From an uncultured Eudoraea sp. (GTDB lineage Bacteria > Bacteroidota > Bacteroidia > Flavobacteriales > Flavobacteriaceae): a stretch of 35,892 bases of DNA. Of the stretch, positions 18,909 to 27,769 are shown piece by piece. Under the pieces are notes generated by a model. It searched no databases. It was given only the letters and a program-made list of their open reading frames with translations, and was not told the origin of the DNA. Numbering within the stretch: position 1 is the stretch's first letter; every line of letters begins with the position of its first letter. Position numbers and translations under genes: made by a program. Location of the stretch: NCBI RefSeq assembly GCF_947258525.1, contig NZ_CAMYIP010000113.1:1-35892 (forward strand). Reading direction: 5' to 3'.

Positions 18909-19289
18909 TTAATAGTCTTTCAACAGCCATTTAAGGGCCACTTTTCTTTCCGGAAAAATTTTTGTTTCCCAACCCAGGTTCCTGGTAGATATTTCGTAGA
19001 ATGAAGCCATTTGTTGTGCTTCAATGTCCTTAGGTTTCAGAAATGCGATACGAATAGATTTATTCATACCCCATTTGTTGTACAATTCAAAGGTAAGCTT
19101 AAAAACGTCTGCCCTGTTTAATTTAGTTATAATATTCTGTGACTCCATCAGTATTTTGTATGCCTTTTTTTTATTGGTGAGTTCAATAGCGGAGAAAGAT
19201 GAGTCAAATATGTCCTTTGCGGAATTAGCACCGTTGTAGGCTAAAACAACCATCTGATATTTTTCGTCAAACTCAACTTTCCAATTCAT
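18909..19289 (-). CDS. Small STAS/SpoIIAA-like protein
   Basis: 126 residues, soluble, no signal peptide. An alternating strand/helix pattern (WKVEFDEKYQMVVLAYNG, then a helix, then KKAYKILMESQNI, then SIRIAFLKPKD, then ETKIFPERKVALKWLL) fits the SpoIIAA-like/STAS-type fold used in Bacteroidota for protein-protein signalling. The match is by pattern, not by a diagnostic motif, so the assignment is tentative. It lies 107 bases upstream of the cyclase-TolB-TPR gene on the same strand and may be expressed with it. A 14-bp palindrome sits about 31 bases upstream of its start. Confidence 0.55.
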   Translation of the reverse strand: MNWKVEFDEKYQMVVLAYNGANSAKDIFDSSFSAIELTNKKKAYKILMESQNIITKLNRADVFKLTFELYNKWGMNKSIRIAFLKPKDIEAQQMASFYEISTRNLGWETKIFPERKVALKWLLKDY

Positions 19290-19319
19290 TGCTAATGAGG
19301 TAAATCAGTACTTAATATA

Positions 19320-19333
19320 CAAATTATAATTTG
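19320..19333. promoter_or_regulatory. 14-bp palindrome in the divergent STAS/iorA region
   Basis: CAAATTATAATTTG is a perfect palindrome in the 148-base region between the divergent STAS-like gene and iorA-like gene. Each strand reads TATAATTTG, which resembles the Bacteroidota -7 element (TAnnTTTG) with one extra base. It could be a shared promoter or operator, but no experiment or second copy backs this. Confidence 0.3.
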
Positions 19334-19437
19334 AAAAATAATTGAGTATTTAACTTGACGGAAGCCATAATTTACTGTAGTTTAGGTAAATCTATAAGGT
19401 GGGTTTTTCATTAACCAATATGCTTATATATATCATT

Positions 19438-19926
19438 ATGATTTTAAAAATAAACAACGAGAATTTTGAGGTAGATGTTGATCCGGCAACTCCTTTATTG
19501 TGGGTAATTCGCGAACAGGCCGGTTTAACCGGAACCAAATTTGGTTGCGGCATAGGACAATGTGGTGCCTGTACGGTACAGCTTGATGGCGTAGCCATAC
19601 GATCTTGTCTTACACCTATACAAGCTGTGGTTGACAAAGAAATCACTACTATAGAGGGCATAGCTAATGACGCTGAACTACATACCATACAACGTGCGTG
19701 GATTCAAGAACAGGTTCCTCAGTGCGGTTATTGCCAGTCCGGGCAAATCATGACTGCACATGCCTTATTGGCAAAGACAGCTTCGCCAACGGATGAGGAA
19801 ATAGATCAGGCTATGAGTGGCAATATTTGTCGTTGTGGCACCTATTCGCGTATTAAAAAAGGAATCAAATTAGCTGCAGAAGAATTAGCTGCGAAATCAA
19901 TCATAAATACAGAAAACAATGGGTAA
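19438..19926 (+). CDS. iorA: [2Fe-2S] subunit of an isoquinoline-oxidoreductase-type molybdenum hydroxylase
   Basis: 162 residues from the ATG at 19438. This start matches the family N-terminus ([20 protein letters not shown]), whereas the GTG at 19399 and ATG at 19420 would add an unusual hydrophobic stretch. The eight cluster Cys are all present: 37, 42, 45 and 57 for the plant-type [2Fe-2S] cluster (CGIGQCGAC), and 96, 99, 131 and 133 for the second cluster (CGYC, CRC). It passes electrons from the molybdenum subunit. The next gene, iorB-like, begins 8 bases before this one ends, so the two are translationally coupled. The symbol reflects the family; the substrate (isoquinoline or other aldehyde/heterocycle) is not proven. 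Confidence 0.88.
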   Translation: MILKINNENFEVDVDPATPLLWVIREQAGLTGTKFGCGIGQCGACTVQLDGVAIRSCLTPIQAVVDKEITTIEGIANDAELHTIQRAWIQEQVPQCGYCQSGQIMTAHALLAKTASPTDEEIDQAMSGNICRCGTYSRIKKGIKLAAEELAAKSIINTENNG

Positions 19927-22141
19927 GTGGACCAGACGTGCGTTTATTACCACAGGAGTATTAACCGGAGGTGCCTTGGTAGTCGGAATTGCCATAAGAC
20001 CGGGAAATCGTGCGGGGAAAGTCAGGGATTTAATTGCTGATGAAGGAGATACGGTGCTTAATATCTGGCTGAAAGTTAACGCGGATAACACCATTACCGT
20101 TGTTGTTCCTCATGCCGAAATGGGGCAGGGGGTTCATACCACTTTGCCCATGATGCTGGCCGACGAAATGGATGCGGATTGGGAAACAATTACAATGTTA
20201 GAAGCTCCGGGGAATGAAGAATATGCCAATTACGCTATGGCAAAAGGATTTATAATGGGTCCAAAAGACATTCCTTCCATGCTTATCGGAACTGTTGACG
20301 GCTTTTTTCTAACAGCCACTAAACAGATAAGTCTTCAAATGACCGGTGGAAGTGCTTCAGTACGTTTTACGGGCATGTTAGCTATGAGAGTGGCTGGTGC
20401 CGCAGCAAGGGCAGTTTTATTAGAGGCTGCCTCTGAGGAATGGGAAGTCGCCATGGAGGAATTAGTAGTTAAGAATAGTACTATTTCTCACCCACCTAGT
20501 AATAGAACGGAACCTTTTTCCAGTTTTGTTGTTAAAGCAGCCAACTTAGCACAACCGGCCAAACCACGTCTTAAGACAACGGAAGAATTTAATATAATGG
20601 GAACCTCTCCACCACGTTTTGACATTCCGTCAAAGGTAGATGGAACGGCAAATTTTGGAATTGATGTATCCTTGCCAAATATGAAATATGCAGCCATAAA
20701 GGCATCTCCTGTTTTTGGAGCTAAGGCAAAGCCCTTGGATGCTGGTGCTATTAAGGATATGCCTGGTGTGCACAAAATTGTGAAACTTGAAGGCGCCGTG
20801 GCAGTTATTGCCGATGGTTATTGGTTGGCCAAAAAGGCCATAAACGAATTGCCCATTGAATTCGACAAAAGTGATAATGACACGGTAGGACTGAACGATA
20901 TTTATGAGCAGTATTTAAGGGATATGGATGCCGCAATTTCTGAGGGGAATGAAGAAAAAGATGTTAAAAAAGGAAACATAAATAAAATTTTTAAAGAGGC
21001 TACCAATGTGATAGAGGCCCAATACAGGGTGCCTTATTTAGCCCATGCCACAATGGAACCCATGAATTGCACAGCTCTGGTCAAAGAGGATGGTTGCGAG
21101 ATTTGGGTGGGAAGTCAGAACCCTTTGGGATTTGCCAATAGTGTAGCCGAAGTACTGAATCTGGATCAGGAGAAGGTGCTGATTCATAACCAATATCTGG
21201 GAGGTGGGTTTGGTAGAAGATCTGTGCCCGATGTAGCTATACAGGCAGCGCTGATTGCTAAAGAAGTAGACTATCCGGTTAAGCTCATCTGGTCTCGTGA
21301 AGAGGACATCAGACAGGATCATTACAGGGAAGCCAACATAAGTCGTTTTAAAGCGAGTCTTACTGGGGAAGGTAAAATCAGTGCCTGGAACAATCAGTTC
21401 CTGTTTAAGCACGATCCGGAAGAAGCCCCACATATTCCTTATAGCGTTGACAATCAATTTATTCATTATACCAACAGTGAAACTCATATACCCTGGGGGT
21501 ATTGGCGGAGTGTTGACTCTTCCATGCACGCATTTTTTACAGAATCCTTTATGGATGAGCTGGCGTTCAAAGCCAATAAAGACCCTTATCAGTTCAGGAG
21601 GGAACATCTTACAAATGCGCCGCGATATTTAAAGGTGCTGGATTTGGCTGCCGAGAAAGCCAATTGGGGAGAAACCCTCCCGGCTAACTGGGGCAGGGGT
21701 ATATCACTTCATCAGTCTTTTGGTACCATAGTTGCCCAGGTGGCAGAGATAGAAATAGTAGAAAACTCTCTAAAGGTCCACAGAGTGGTTTGCGTAGCTG
21801 ATCCCGGTTTTGCGTTTCATCCGGATGGATTTACTGCTCAAATGGAAAGTGGTATTGTATTTGGCTTAACAGCTGCCCTATATGGCGAAATAACAATTGA
21901 AAACGGGGCGGTAAAGCAGAGTAATTTTCATGATTACCAAATGCTTCGTATGAACGAAAACCCTAAAATTGAAACTCATATCGTCACAAGCGATAACTGG
22001 CCGGGTGGTGCAGGAGAGCCCAGTACGCCAGGAATTGCCCCGGCTGTGGTGAATGCAATTTTTAATGCTTCCGGAATTCGGATCCGCGAACTACCCGTAA
22101 AAAATCATGAATTGAAGGCCAACGCGAAGATATTAGGGTAA
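19919..22141 (+). CDS. iorB: Molybdopterin-binding subunit of an IorB-type hydroxylase
   Basis: 740 residues. The N-terminus has a twin-arginine leader: R6-R7 in TRRAFITTG, then a hydrophobic stretch to about 26. The complex should therefore be exported folded, with its [2Fe-2S] partner, to the periplasm. Family blocks are intact: [18 protein letters not shown] (N-terminal), GGGFGRRS (around 433) near the cofactor, and [19 protein letters not shown] close to the end with the catalytic-type Glu of the GGxGE motif. Length is normal for stand-alone IorB proteins (about 720-750). No cytochrome or cofactor-insertion gene is adjacent, so the electron acceptor is unknown. It overlaps iorA by 8 bases, and a terminator follows at 22213-22240. 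Confidence 0.88.
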   Translation: MGKWTRRAFITTGVLTGGALVVGIAIRPGNRAGKVRDLIADEGDTVLNIWLKVNADNTITVVVPHAEMGQGVHTTLPMMLADEMDADWETITMLEAPGNEEYANYAMAKGFIMGPKDIPSMLIGTVDGFFLTATKQISLQMTGGSASVRFTGMLAMRVAGAAARAVLLEAASEEWEVAMEELVVKNSTISHPPSNRTEPFSSFVVKAANLAQPAKPRLKTTEEFNIMGTSPPRFDIPSKVDGTANFGIDVSLPNMKYAAIKASPVFGAKAKPLDAGAIKDMPGVHKIVKLEGAVAVIADGYWLAKKAINELPIEFDKSDNDTVGLNDIYEQYLRDMDAAISEGNEEKDVKKGNINKIFKEATNVIEAQYRVPYLAHATMEPMNCTALVKEDGCEIWVGSQNPLGFANSVAEVLNLDQEKVLIHNQYLGGGFGRRSVPDVAIQAALIAKEVDYPVKLIWSREEDIRQDHYREANISRFKASLTGEGKISAWNNQFLFKHDPEEAPHIPYSVDNQFIHYTNSETHIPWGYWRSVDSSMHAFFTESFMDELAFKANKDPYQFRREHLTNAPRYLKVLDLAAEKANWGETLPANWGRGISLHQSFGTIVAQVAEIEIVENSLKVHRVVCVADPGFAFHPDGFTAQMESGIVFGLTAALYGEITIENGAVKQSNFHDYQMLRMNENPKIETHIVTSDNWPGGAGEPSTPGIAPAVVNAIFNASGIRIRELPVKNHELKANAKILG

Positions 22142-22212
22142 TAAAAACTCATTAACGTCAGCACGACTGATTTTTAGATAGAATCTGGTCTTATCAATAC
22201 TGTTTAAATACA

Positions 22213-22240
22213 AAGGAAGCCTGATTTTACAGGCTTCCTT
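22213..22240. terminator. Bidirectional intrinsic terminator
   Basis: AAGGAAGCCTG (22213-22223) pairs perfectly with CAGGCTTCCTT (22230-22240) around a 6-base loop. The stem is AT-flanked on both sides. It sits between iorB (plus, ends 22141) and the minus-strand gene ending at 22268, so it can end both transcripts. Confidence 0.82.
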
Positions 22241-22267
22241 ATTATTAAATTTATTTAAAAAGCTTAT

Positions 22268-22810
22268 CTAATAGCTTGGATTAATAAGCTTCTCTTCTAT
22301 TTCTTTTTTCCGTTTTTCCAGTATTTCCTGTTTTCTGGCGAGTACTAATTGCTGATTTTTAATTTGCGATAGTTCCTTTTGTAATAATTTCTTTTCTACA
22401 TTTTCCGTTTCCATTGGAACATCTGAATCATCATTGGTATCCAAATAGTCTTGAGTATAGATATCTAATTCGTTGATAAGGTCTTGAATATCGCCAAAAG
22501 CCTGTTTGGTATAATACCTGCCCATTTCAAAATCTTTAGGGTCTGAAGCCTTTTCTAAATTCTCAATTCCATCTAACATGGGATCCACAGCTTTGTCACA
22601 GCCACATGATTCAATTAATTGCTTAGCTTTTTCCAAGGCTTCCAGAGCTTTATACGCATAATATTTTTGATGATCGAAATTTTTGGCACTAATAGATTTC
22701 TTAGCATGGTTTAGCGCGTACGATGCTGATGTATAGGTATTATCGCATTTAGCGGATACCCATAAAGTAGTCAAAATAAATGTAAGGGATAGTAGGAATT
22801 TGGTAGTCAT
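22268..22810 (-). CDS. Secreted helical/coiled-coil protein of unknown function
   Basis: 180 residues with a signal peptide (about 1-20, WVSAKCDNTY). The mature protein is almost wholly helical. The N-terminal half has helix-turn-helix pairs rich in Ala, Lys and Tyr (SASYALNHAKKSISAKNFD, then YKALEALEKAKQLIES), reminiscent of a TPR-like or four-helix arrangement. It carries three Cys, at 22, 69 and 71 (the latter two as CGC). The last ~45 residues form a charged coiled coil (KKLLQKELSQIKNQQLVLARKQEILEKRK, without proline). Relatives appear to be restricted to Bacteroidota and I know no function for them. The 223-base gap upstream (22811-23033) contains AT-rich sequence and no gene. Confidence 0.65.
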   Translation of the reverse strand: MTTKFLLSLTFILTTLWVSAKCDNTYTSASYALNHAKKSISAKNFDHQKYYAYKALEALEKAKQLIESCGCDKAVDPMLDGIENLEKASDPKDFEMGRYYTKQAFGDIQDLINELDIYTQDYLDTNDDSDVPMETENVEKKLLQKELSQIKNQQLVLARKQEILEKRKKEIEEKLINPSY

Positions 22811-23033
22811 GGTATTTTATTTAAAGATTAGGGACTGTAAAAGAGCTAAACTTTGTTGAATTATAAAAAAAAATGTGGTCAAAGGTTAGTTTTTGTAGTC
22901 AAAATACTACTAAAACGTATTTTAGGATGTAAAATGACCTAAATACTATCCCTGGATATTTTCCGTTAAGCAGTTATTTCTCCTAGATTTTTAATAATCA
23001 AAATCAGACTTTCATTAGCTGTCTTAAACCTTG

Positions 23034-24167
23034 TCATAATAAATACACCACAAGAAAACCTAAATAAGTGCCCAGGGCATTACCTAATGTTCCCACCAGG
23101 ATGGCAGGTAAGATGAGTTCTTTCCTGTCAAATGTTTCAGCAAGGGCTATGGCAGTAGTGCCTCCCCCTATATTGGCCTGACTTACTATGGAAATCATTT
23201 CCCAATCCCGGTAAACAAGACTTCCCAGCAATATCACTAGAATTCCGTGAAGAAAAACTGCCAGGGAAGCAAAAGACAATAAAGTAAGCCCCACCTCTTT
23301 TAATTCAATAACCGAGCTTATTTCGCAATAGGCCCCAATTACTGCCAGAAATATATAAACGAGGTACAATCCAAGGAAATGGCTGCCTTTTAAGCCCTGC
23401 ACAAACTTTATTTGGGCCAGTAAAATGCCTATTGTGGACAAGGTTAAGATTGACGGGATTTTGGGGAATACACTACTTATCAATTCCGATACATAATAGG
23501 CCGCAATACCGAGAAAAATTAGCCAGATAAGTGAATTGAAAGTCAGCTTTTCTTTGTCTTCCCCTTCCATTTCCTGCTTTGACATTTTTACCTTTTTATC
23601 CTTCCAGAATGTTCTTAGGATAGCGGGAATAGATAAGGTGGCTATGATCCAAATCGTTGTAATTACATTATCTACCGCAATGGTTCCGGCGTAGAGAATA
23701 CCTCGCTCCTGAAAATCGTATTCAAGGGCAACGGCATTAAAGTTTACGCTTCCTCCTGTGTAAGTTCCTGTAAGCATTCCGGCAATAATTTTTCCATCTT
23801 CACCCAGAATCTGCTCCGGTGAGATTAGAGTCCAGGCAGCCAGTATTCCCAATGTGGTAGCCAAAGAACCAATCAAAAATAAAATGATCATCGGCGCTCC
23901 TGCTTTCTTAATTGAATTAAGGTTAACCCCCAGCAATAAATAAAAAATGGAGATGGGAGCCAAATAAGTAAAAATGCCGTCGTAGAGCGGAATTGAATTG
24001 GAAGCGGAAGGAATTAAGTTTAGATTGGCGATTACTGCCGTAAAAAGTATCACCAATAGAGCAGCTCCTAACTTCTTACCAATTCTTGTTTTCGCTGCGT
24101 AGTCCGCAATGATCACCAATAAACATAATACACCTAGTACATAAATTGGATTTGTAACGAAGTTCAT
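23034..24167 (-). CDS. DUF819-family multi-pass membrane protein (YjcL-like)
   Basis: 377 residues with roughly 10 membrane helices. The conserved DUF819 blocks are present: GGSVNFNAVALEYDF (around 139-153), the membrane segment TIAVDNVITTIWI that follows, and near the end SQANIGGGTTAIALAETFDRKELILPAILVGTLGNALGTYLG. Two Gly-rich repeats of the type GGSVN and GGGTTA point to a carrier built from inverted repeats. Its substrate is unknown. The gene is divergent from the MBL lipoprotein gene across a 217-base region that holds two inverted repeats. Confidence 0.82.
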   Translation of the reverse strand: MNFVTNPIYVLGVLCLLVIIADYAAKTRIGKKLGAALLVILFTAVIANLNLIPSASNSIPLYDGIFTYLAPISIFYLLLGVNLNSIKKAGAPMIILFLIGSLATTLGILAAWTLISPEQILGEDGKIIAGMLTGTYTGGSVNFNAVALEYDFQERGILYAGTIAVDNVITTIWIIATLSIPAILRTFWKDKKVKMSKQEMEGEDKEKLTFNSLIWLIFLGIAAYYVSELISSVFPKIPSILTLSTIGILLAQIKFVQGLKGSHFLGLYLVYIFLAVIGAYCEISSVIELKEVGLTLLSFASLAVFLHGILVILLGSLVYRDWEMISIVSQANIGGGTTAIALAETFDRKELILPAILVGTLGNALGTYLGFLVVYLL

Positions 24168-24207
24168 TGGTTAAAGATATCAAAATAATGTTCTCCGATA
24201 TACGTGG

Positions 24208-24228
24208 GTAAGCTTTACAAAAGCTTAC
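24208..24228. promoter_or_regulatory. Perfect 9-bp inverted repeat
   Basis: GTAAGCTTT and AAAGCTTAC flank ACA in the divergent intergenic region of the DUF819 and MBL genes, about 41 bases upstream of the DUF819 start. It may be an operator or a transcript hairpin. No T run follows, which argues against a terminator. Confidence 0.3.
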
Positions 24229-24259
24229 GTAAATATAGATACTCGGATATATATCTTTC

Positions 24260-24283
24260 GTTATCTTTATAAAAGATGATAAC
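24260..24283. promoter_or_regulatory. Second inverted repeat in the DUF819/MBL divergent region
   Basis: GTTATC at 24260 pairs with GATAAC at the right end, with inner arms ATCTTT and AAAGAT in alternative register. With the repeat at 24208 it forms a pair of dyads spaced about 50 bases centre to centre. The arms are AT-rich, so the signal could be chance. Confidence 0.25.
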
Positions 24284-24384
24284 ATTCAGATTTGATAAGA
24301 AGAATATCCATTCTGGGAGGATGGTAAATCCGCATAAATAACCACATATAGTATGGTTACAGCAATCAGCCAAATGCAATTCCT

Positions 24385-25329
24385 ATGAGAAATGTTTTTA
24401 GTATTCTAATCTTATTAGTGGTTTTTACAAGCTGCAAAAAAAAGCCAAAAACTGAACCCTTAGTGAAAACAGCTGAGATTAATGAGGGGTGTTCTAATGA
24501 AGGTGTTACACTACAGATTTTGGGCTCCGGGGGTCCTGCTGCCGGAGATAGAAGGGCATCTACAGGCTATCTAGTTTGGTTAAATGGAAGCCCCCTTGTG
24601 ATGATAGATGCAGGAGGAGGTACCTATCTTCGTTTGCAACAGGCAGGAGCCCATATACGAGATATTGCGTTTCTTGGAATAAGTCATTTTCATCCGGATC
24701 ATGCGTCAGAATTACCTGCGTTACTGTGGTCCGACATATTTTCCAACCGGTCTGCACCATTAAATGTTTCCGGACCTGGAGGAGATGGCTCTGAGGGTCT
24801 TAAAGGGTATTTGTCTGCCATACATGATATGGCAGCCCCCATAGATGCCTTTACAAGAATAAATACTATTGAGGTGTTTCCACAAAAAGATTCCACAGCT
24901 GTAATCTATAAAAATGATATGTTTGAGGTGGCGGCAATAGGGGTAAACCACGCGAATAAACCTTCACTGGCTTATAAAGTAACTATGGACAACAAGAGTA
25001 TTGTATTTGGTGCAGATCAAACCCTGGATAGCCCCGGGTTTATTGATTTTGTAAAAGGAGCCGACCTACTTGTACTGCATTTAGCGATTTCTGAAGTTGC
25101 TGATAAACCATTTACAAACCTTCATGCTAAACCAGGCAAAGTGGGTAAGGTAGCACAGGAATCCGGTGTTCAGAATGTGGTATTAAGTCATTTGATGAAG
25201 TTAGATTCTTCGCATGTCCGTGCCAGGGAATTTAGCCTCTCAGATTTAAACTCGAACATAGAACTTGTAAAGGCCAATTTTAAAGGAACCATTATTTTGG
25301 CGGAAGATCTTGCATGTATTTCTTTGTGA
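24385..25329 (+). CDS. Lipoprotein metallo-hydrolase, MBL fold
   Basis: 314 residues. The lipoprotein leader ends FTSC with Cys17. The mature region is a metallo-beta-lactamase-fold hydrolase: ILGSGGP-type strand start at 45-51, IDAGGGT (74-80), the metal signature His-Phe-His-Pro-Asp-His at 101-106, GADQT (around 210) with the metal-bridging Asp, and SHLMKLD near 273. This arrangement resembles ribonuclease Z/arylsulfatase-type MBL proteins rather than true beta-lactamases. Because it is a lipoprotein it probably acts on small esters or sulfate esters in the periplasm. Gene order does not tie it firmly to the sulfatase downstream. Confidence 0.82.
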   Translation: MRNVFSILILLVVFTSCKKKPKTEPLVKTAEINEGCSNEGVTLQILGSGGPAAGDRRASTGYLVWLNGSPLVMIDAGGGTYLRLQQAGAHIRDIAFLGISHFHPDHASELPALLWSDIFSNRSAPLNVSGPGGDGSEGLKGYLSAIHDMAAPIDAFTRINTIEVFPQKDSTAVIYKNDMFEVAAIGVNHANKPSLAYKVTMDNKSIVFGADQTLDSPGFIDFVKGADLLVLHLAISEVADKPFTNLHAKPGKVGKVAQESGVQNVVLSHLMKLDSSHVRAREFSLSDLNSNIELVKANFKGTIILAEDLACISL

Positions 25330-25367
25330 TGCCTGTGATGGTAAATATAAATAGCATTATGGTAGTT

Positions 25368-25994
25368 TTAATCCTTACCATTTATCATTTTTCTGGCAGG
25401 ATCCAACCACGCCTTATTCGGGGTATATAAAAAACCATGTCCAAGACCGGTATTGATCTGAAGCTCCTTAAAACTTTTCGCATTTGTAGATTTCTTTATC
25501 CAATGCTGATAATCTTTGCCCGCAACATCATCTGATTTTTCGTAAATTCCTAAGATATTTCCATGAAGGTTAAAGTCAAAAGTTTTCTGAGAATAGTCGC
25601 TGCTAGACCCCAGAAGAACATAATTCACATTATTGGTATTAATATCAGAAATGTACATGGCTATCATACCACCCTTAGATGCGCCTATGACGGTTATATC
25701 TGAAGGTGACACCCCTTTTGCTATCAACCCATCAATTTGCTTTGAAATTTTCTTTCCAAATTCGAAAAAGTCGGTTTTATCCGTGCGAACTTCTGCATGA
25801 ACCTCCGCGCCTGTGGCTTGAAGAGAATCTATAATGCTAGTATACTCATAGGGACCAAATTGATCACTAACGGCTTTAATGCCTTGCACTTCGATAATCA
25901 TTCCATGTAAATAAAATATATGTTTCATAGATTCCTGCTTTTGAGAACATGAGATTAGCAAAAATAGAACAGAAAGTTGGTAAAGGATATTCAT
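25368..25994 (-). CDS. Alpha/beta-hydrolase lipoprotein
   Basis: 208 residues from the ATG at 25994. The longer frame reaching 26033 adds 13 residues before the leader and is less likely. The lipoprotein signal ends ISC with Cys16. The fold is alpha/beta-hydrolase: FYLHG (27-31) supplies the oxyanion-type segment, GASKGG at 104-109 has the nucleophile Ser106 in Gly-x-Ser-x-Gly, an Asp sits near 155 (EKSDDVAG), and the catalytic-type His186 is in GLGHGF. The substrate is unknown. It converges with the MBL gene and diverges from the arylsulfotransferase gene. Confidence 0.78.
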   Translation of the reverse strand: MNILYQLSVLFLLISCSQKQESMKHIFYLHGMIIEVQGIKAVSDQFGPYEYTSIIDSLQATGAEVHAEVRTDKTDFFEFGKKISKQIDGLIAKGVSPSDITVIGASKGGMIAMYISDINTNNVNYVLLGSSSDYSQKTFDFNLHGNILGIYEKSDDVAGKDYQHWIKKSTNAKSFKELQINTGLGHGFLYTPNKAWLDPARKMINGKD

Positions 25995-26166
25995 TGGTCC
26001 TGAGTTATTTGGTTTTAAGCATAAGATAACCAAATAAAGACAAACTAATAAGACTGTTATTCGCTATTTAGCAGGATTAGTACGATTTTTTGAAAACCTT
26101 CTGGCAATATTTTGGTAAGAGTATTATATTCACATCCAAATTATTTAAAAATAGCAACCAACCAAC

Positions 26167-27726
26167 ATGAAAAAAATTCAAAACTACCTTATTGCCTTTA
26201 TTTTGGTGGGTATTCTTGCCCATTGCACGGATAAAAAATCCACAGCCGAAGAAACGAATAATAAAGACCGCAATATGTTCGGACTTTATATCCCGCGTGG
26301 TTTAACAAAAACTACGGAAGGTCTTGCTCCAGGATATGTATTGTTCAGACCGGCAAATTCTGCTTCTACATATCTGGTTAACCGGGAAGGAAAAGTAGTG
26401 CACGAATGGAAAGGAAATTATGAGGTAACCAGTTTTTATTTAAATGATGATGGTTCGCTAACACTCTTGTCAATAGATCCTGATTTTCCTGTATTTGGTG
26501 GTGGTGGTAATTCTGGCAGGATACAAAAGGTCAGTTGGGATAGCAAAATGCTTTGGGACTTTGAATACGCTACAGAAGAATATCTTGCTCATCATGACAT
26601 AGCTGTAATGCCTAATGGTAATATTTTAACCATTGCCTGGGAAGCTAAGAGTGCGGAGGAGGTTTTACAGGCTGGGAGGAAACCTGAATTTACCCCAAAA
26701 GCAGGTCTATGGCCGGATAAAATAGTTGAATTAAAACCTAAAGGCAATAATGGGGCTGAGATTGTATGGGAATGGCATATATGGGATCATTTAATACAGG
26801 ATTTTGATGAAACTAAAGATAATTACGGGGATGTAGCAGCGCATCCAGAACTTCTCGACTTTAATAAAGATGGGGAAATACCTCCACTTATTTCCCATGA
26901 TAGTATGGCGGTGTTGCATAAATTGAAAAGAGCATGGAGGAACCAAACTGTTGAAAACAGGGGTGCCGATGTTTATCATTTTAATGCTATTAATTACAAT
27001 GCTGAACTGGATCAGATTGTCTTTAGCTCCCCAAGTTTAGATGAAATATTTATAATTGATCACAGCACAACCACCGAAGAAGCTGCCGGTCACAGTGGAG
27101 GCCGAATGGGCCGCGGTGGAGACTTTTTGTACCGATGGGGAAATCCCAAAAATTATAACCATGGCGATTCTACTGATCAGAAATTGTTTGGTCAGCATGA
27201 TGTGCGGTGGATTGAAAGAGGACTGCCCGGAGCAGGTAATCTTACAGTCTTTAATAATGATGTTCCAATGGGGCCTGATAGCCTAGATTATTCCGCTGTT
27301 TATGAATTGGAAACCCCGATGGATAGTGAAGGTAATTATGTTAGGGGAGAAGATGGTAAATTTGGACCGAAGGAACCCGTTTGGAAGTATATAGCACCAG
27401 ATACGCTTTCTTTTTATGCTAGCTTTATTTCAGGTGCCCAACGCATGCAAAACGGCAATACCTTTATAAATGAAGGGGCCAAAGGCCGCTTTTTTGAGGT
27501 TACACCTGAAGGGGAAATTGTCTGGGAATATCTGACTCCCTATCGTGGAAATATACATCATTCAGATGGGGAACCGGTTTCACCAATACCCTTTGCATAC
27601 TGGCAATTCAGATCGAATTTTATCCCCGCAGATCATCCTGGTCTAAAAGGGAAGAAGTTAGAGCCTTTAGATCCACAACCTGAGGAATTTAAACTTCCTC
27701 CTAAACCAAAAAAAGAAGGGGCATAA
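26167..27726 (+). CDS. Arylsulfotransferase-like lipoprotein (ASST family)
   Basis: 519 residues. The lipoprotein leader ends AHC with Cys20. The body is a beta-propeller like the aryl-sulfate sulfotransferases, which move sulfate between aryl esters without PAPS. Family-type segments are HHDIAVMPNGNILTIAWE (from about 140), RWGNPKNYNHGD, QHDVRWIE (His near 343) and QRMQNGNTFINEGAKGRFFEVT near the C-terminus. The exact catalytic His cannot be assigned without an alignment. It faces a convergent arylsulfatase gene 43 bases away, so the two form a sulfur-ester pair, though on opposite strands and therefore not one transcript. Confidence 0.8.
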   Translation: MKKIQNYLIAFILVGILAHCTDKKSTAEETNNKDRNMFGLYIPRGLTKTTEGLAPGYVLFRPANSASTYLVNREGKVVHEWKGNYEVTSFYLNDDGSLTLLSIDPDFPVFGGGGNSGRIQKVSWDSKMLWDFEYATEEYLAHHDIAVMPNGNILTIAWEAKSAEEVLQAGRKPEFTPKAGLWPDKIVELKPKGNNGAEIVWEWHIWDHLIQDFDETKDNYGDVAAHPELLDFNKDGEIPPLISHDSMAVLHKLKRAWRNQTVENRGADVYHFNAINYNAELDQIVFSSPSLDEIFIIDHSTTTEEAAGHSGGRMGRGGDFLYRWGNPKNYNHGDSTDQKLFGQHDVRWIERGLPGAGNLTVFNNDVPMGPDSLDYSAVYELETPMDSEGNYVRGEDGKFGPKEPVWKYIAPDTLSFYASFISGAQRMQNGNTFINEGAKGRFFEVTPEGEIVWEYLTPYRGNIHHSDGEPVSPIPFAYWQFRSNFIPADHPGLKGKKLEPLDPQPEEFKLPPKPKKEGA

Positions 27727-27769
27727 GTAATTTGGGGATAAATCTGTTTTTTAAATTTAAATAGTGTGT

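Noticed and set aside
21038-21607. 189-codon open frame antisense to iorB
   Set aside because: It is the mirror of a well-conserved enzyme, has no domain pattern and no plausible start context. Composition of the sense gene explains it.
25338-25381. Convergent dyad ATGGTAA / TTACCAT as a terminator between the MBL and alpha/beta-hydrolase genes
   Set aside because: Only 7 bp with a 30-base loop; not a convincing hairpin.
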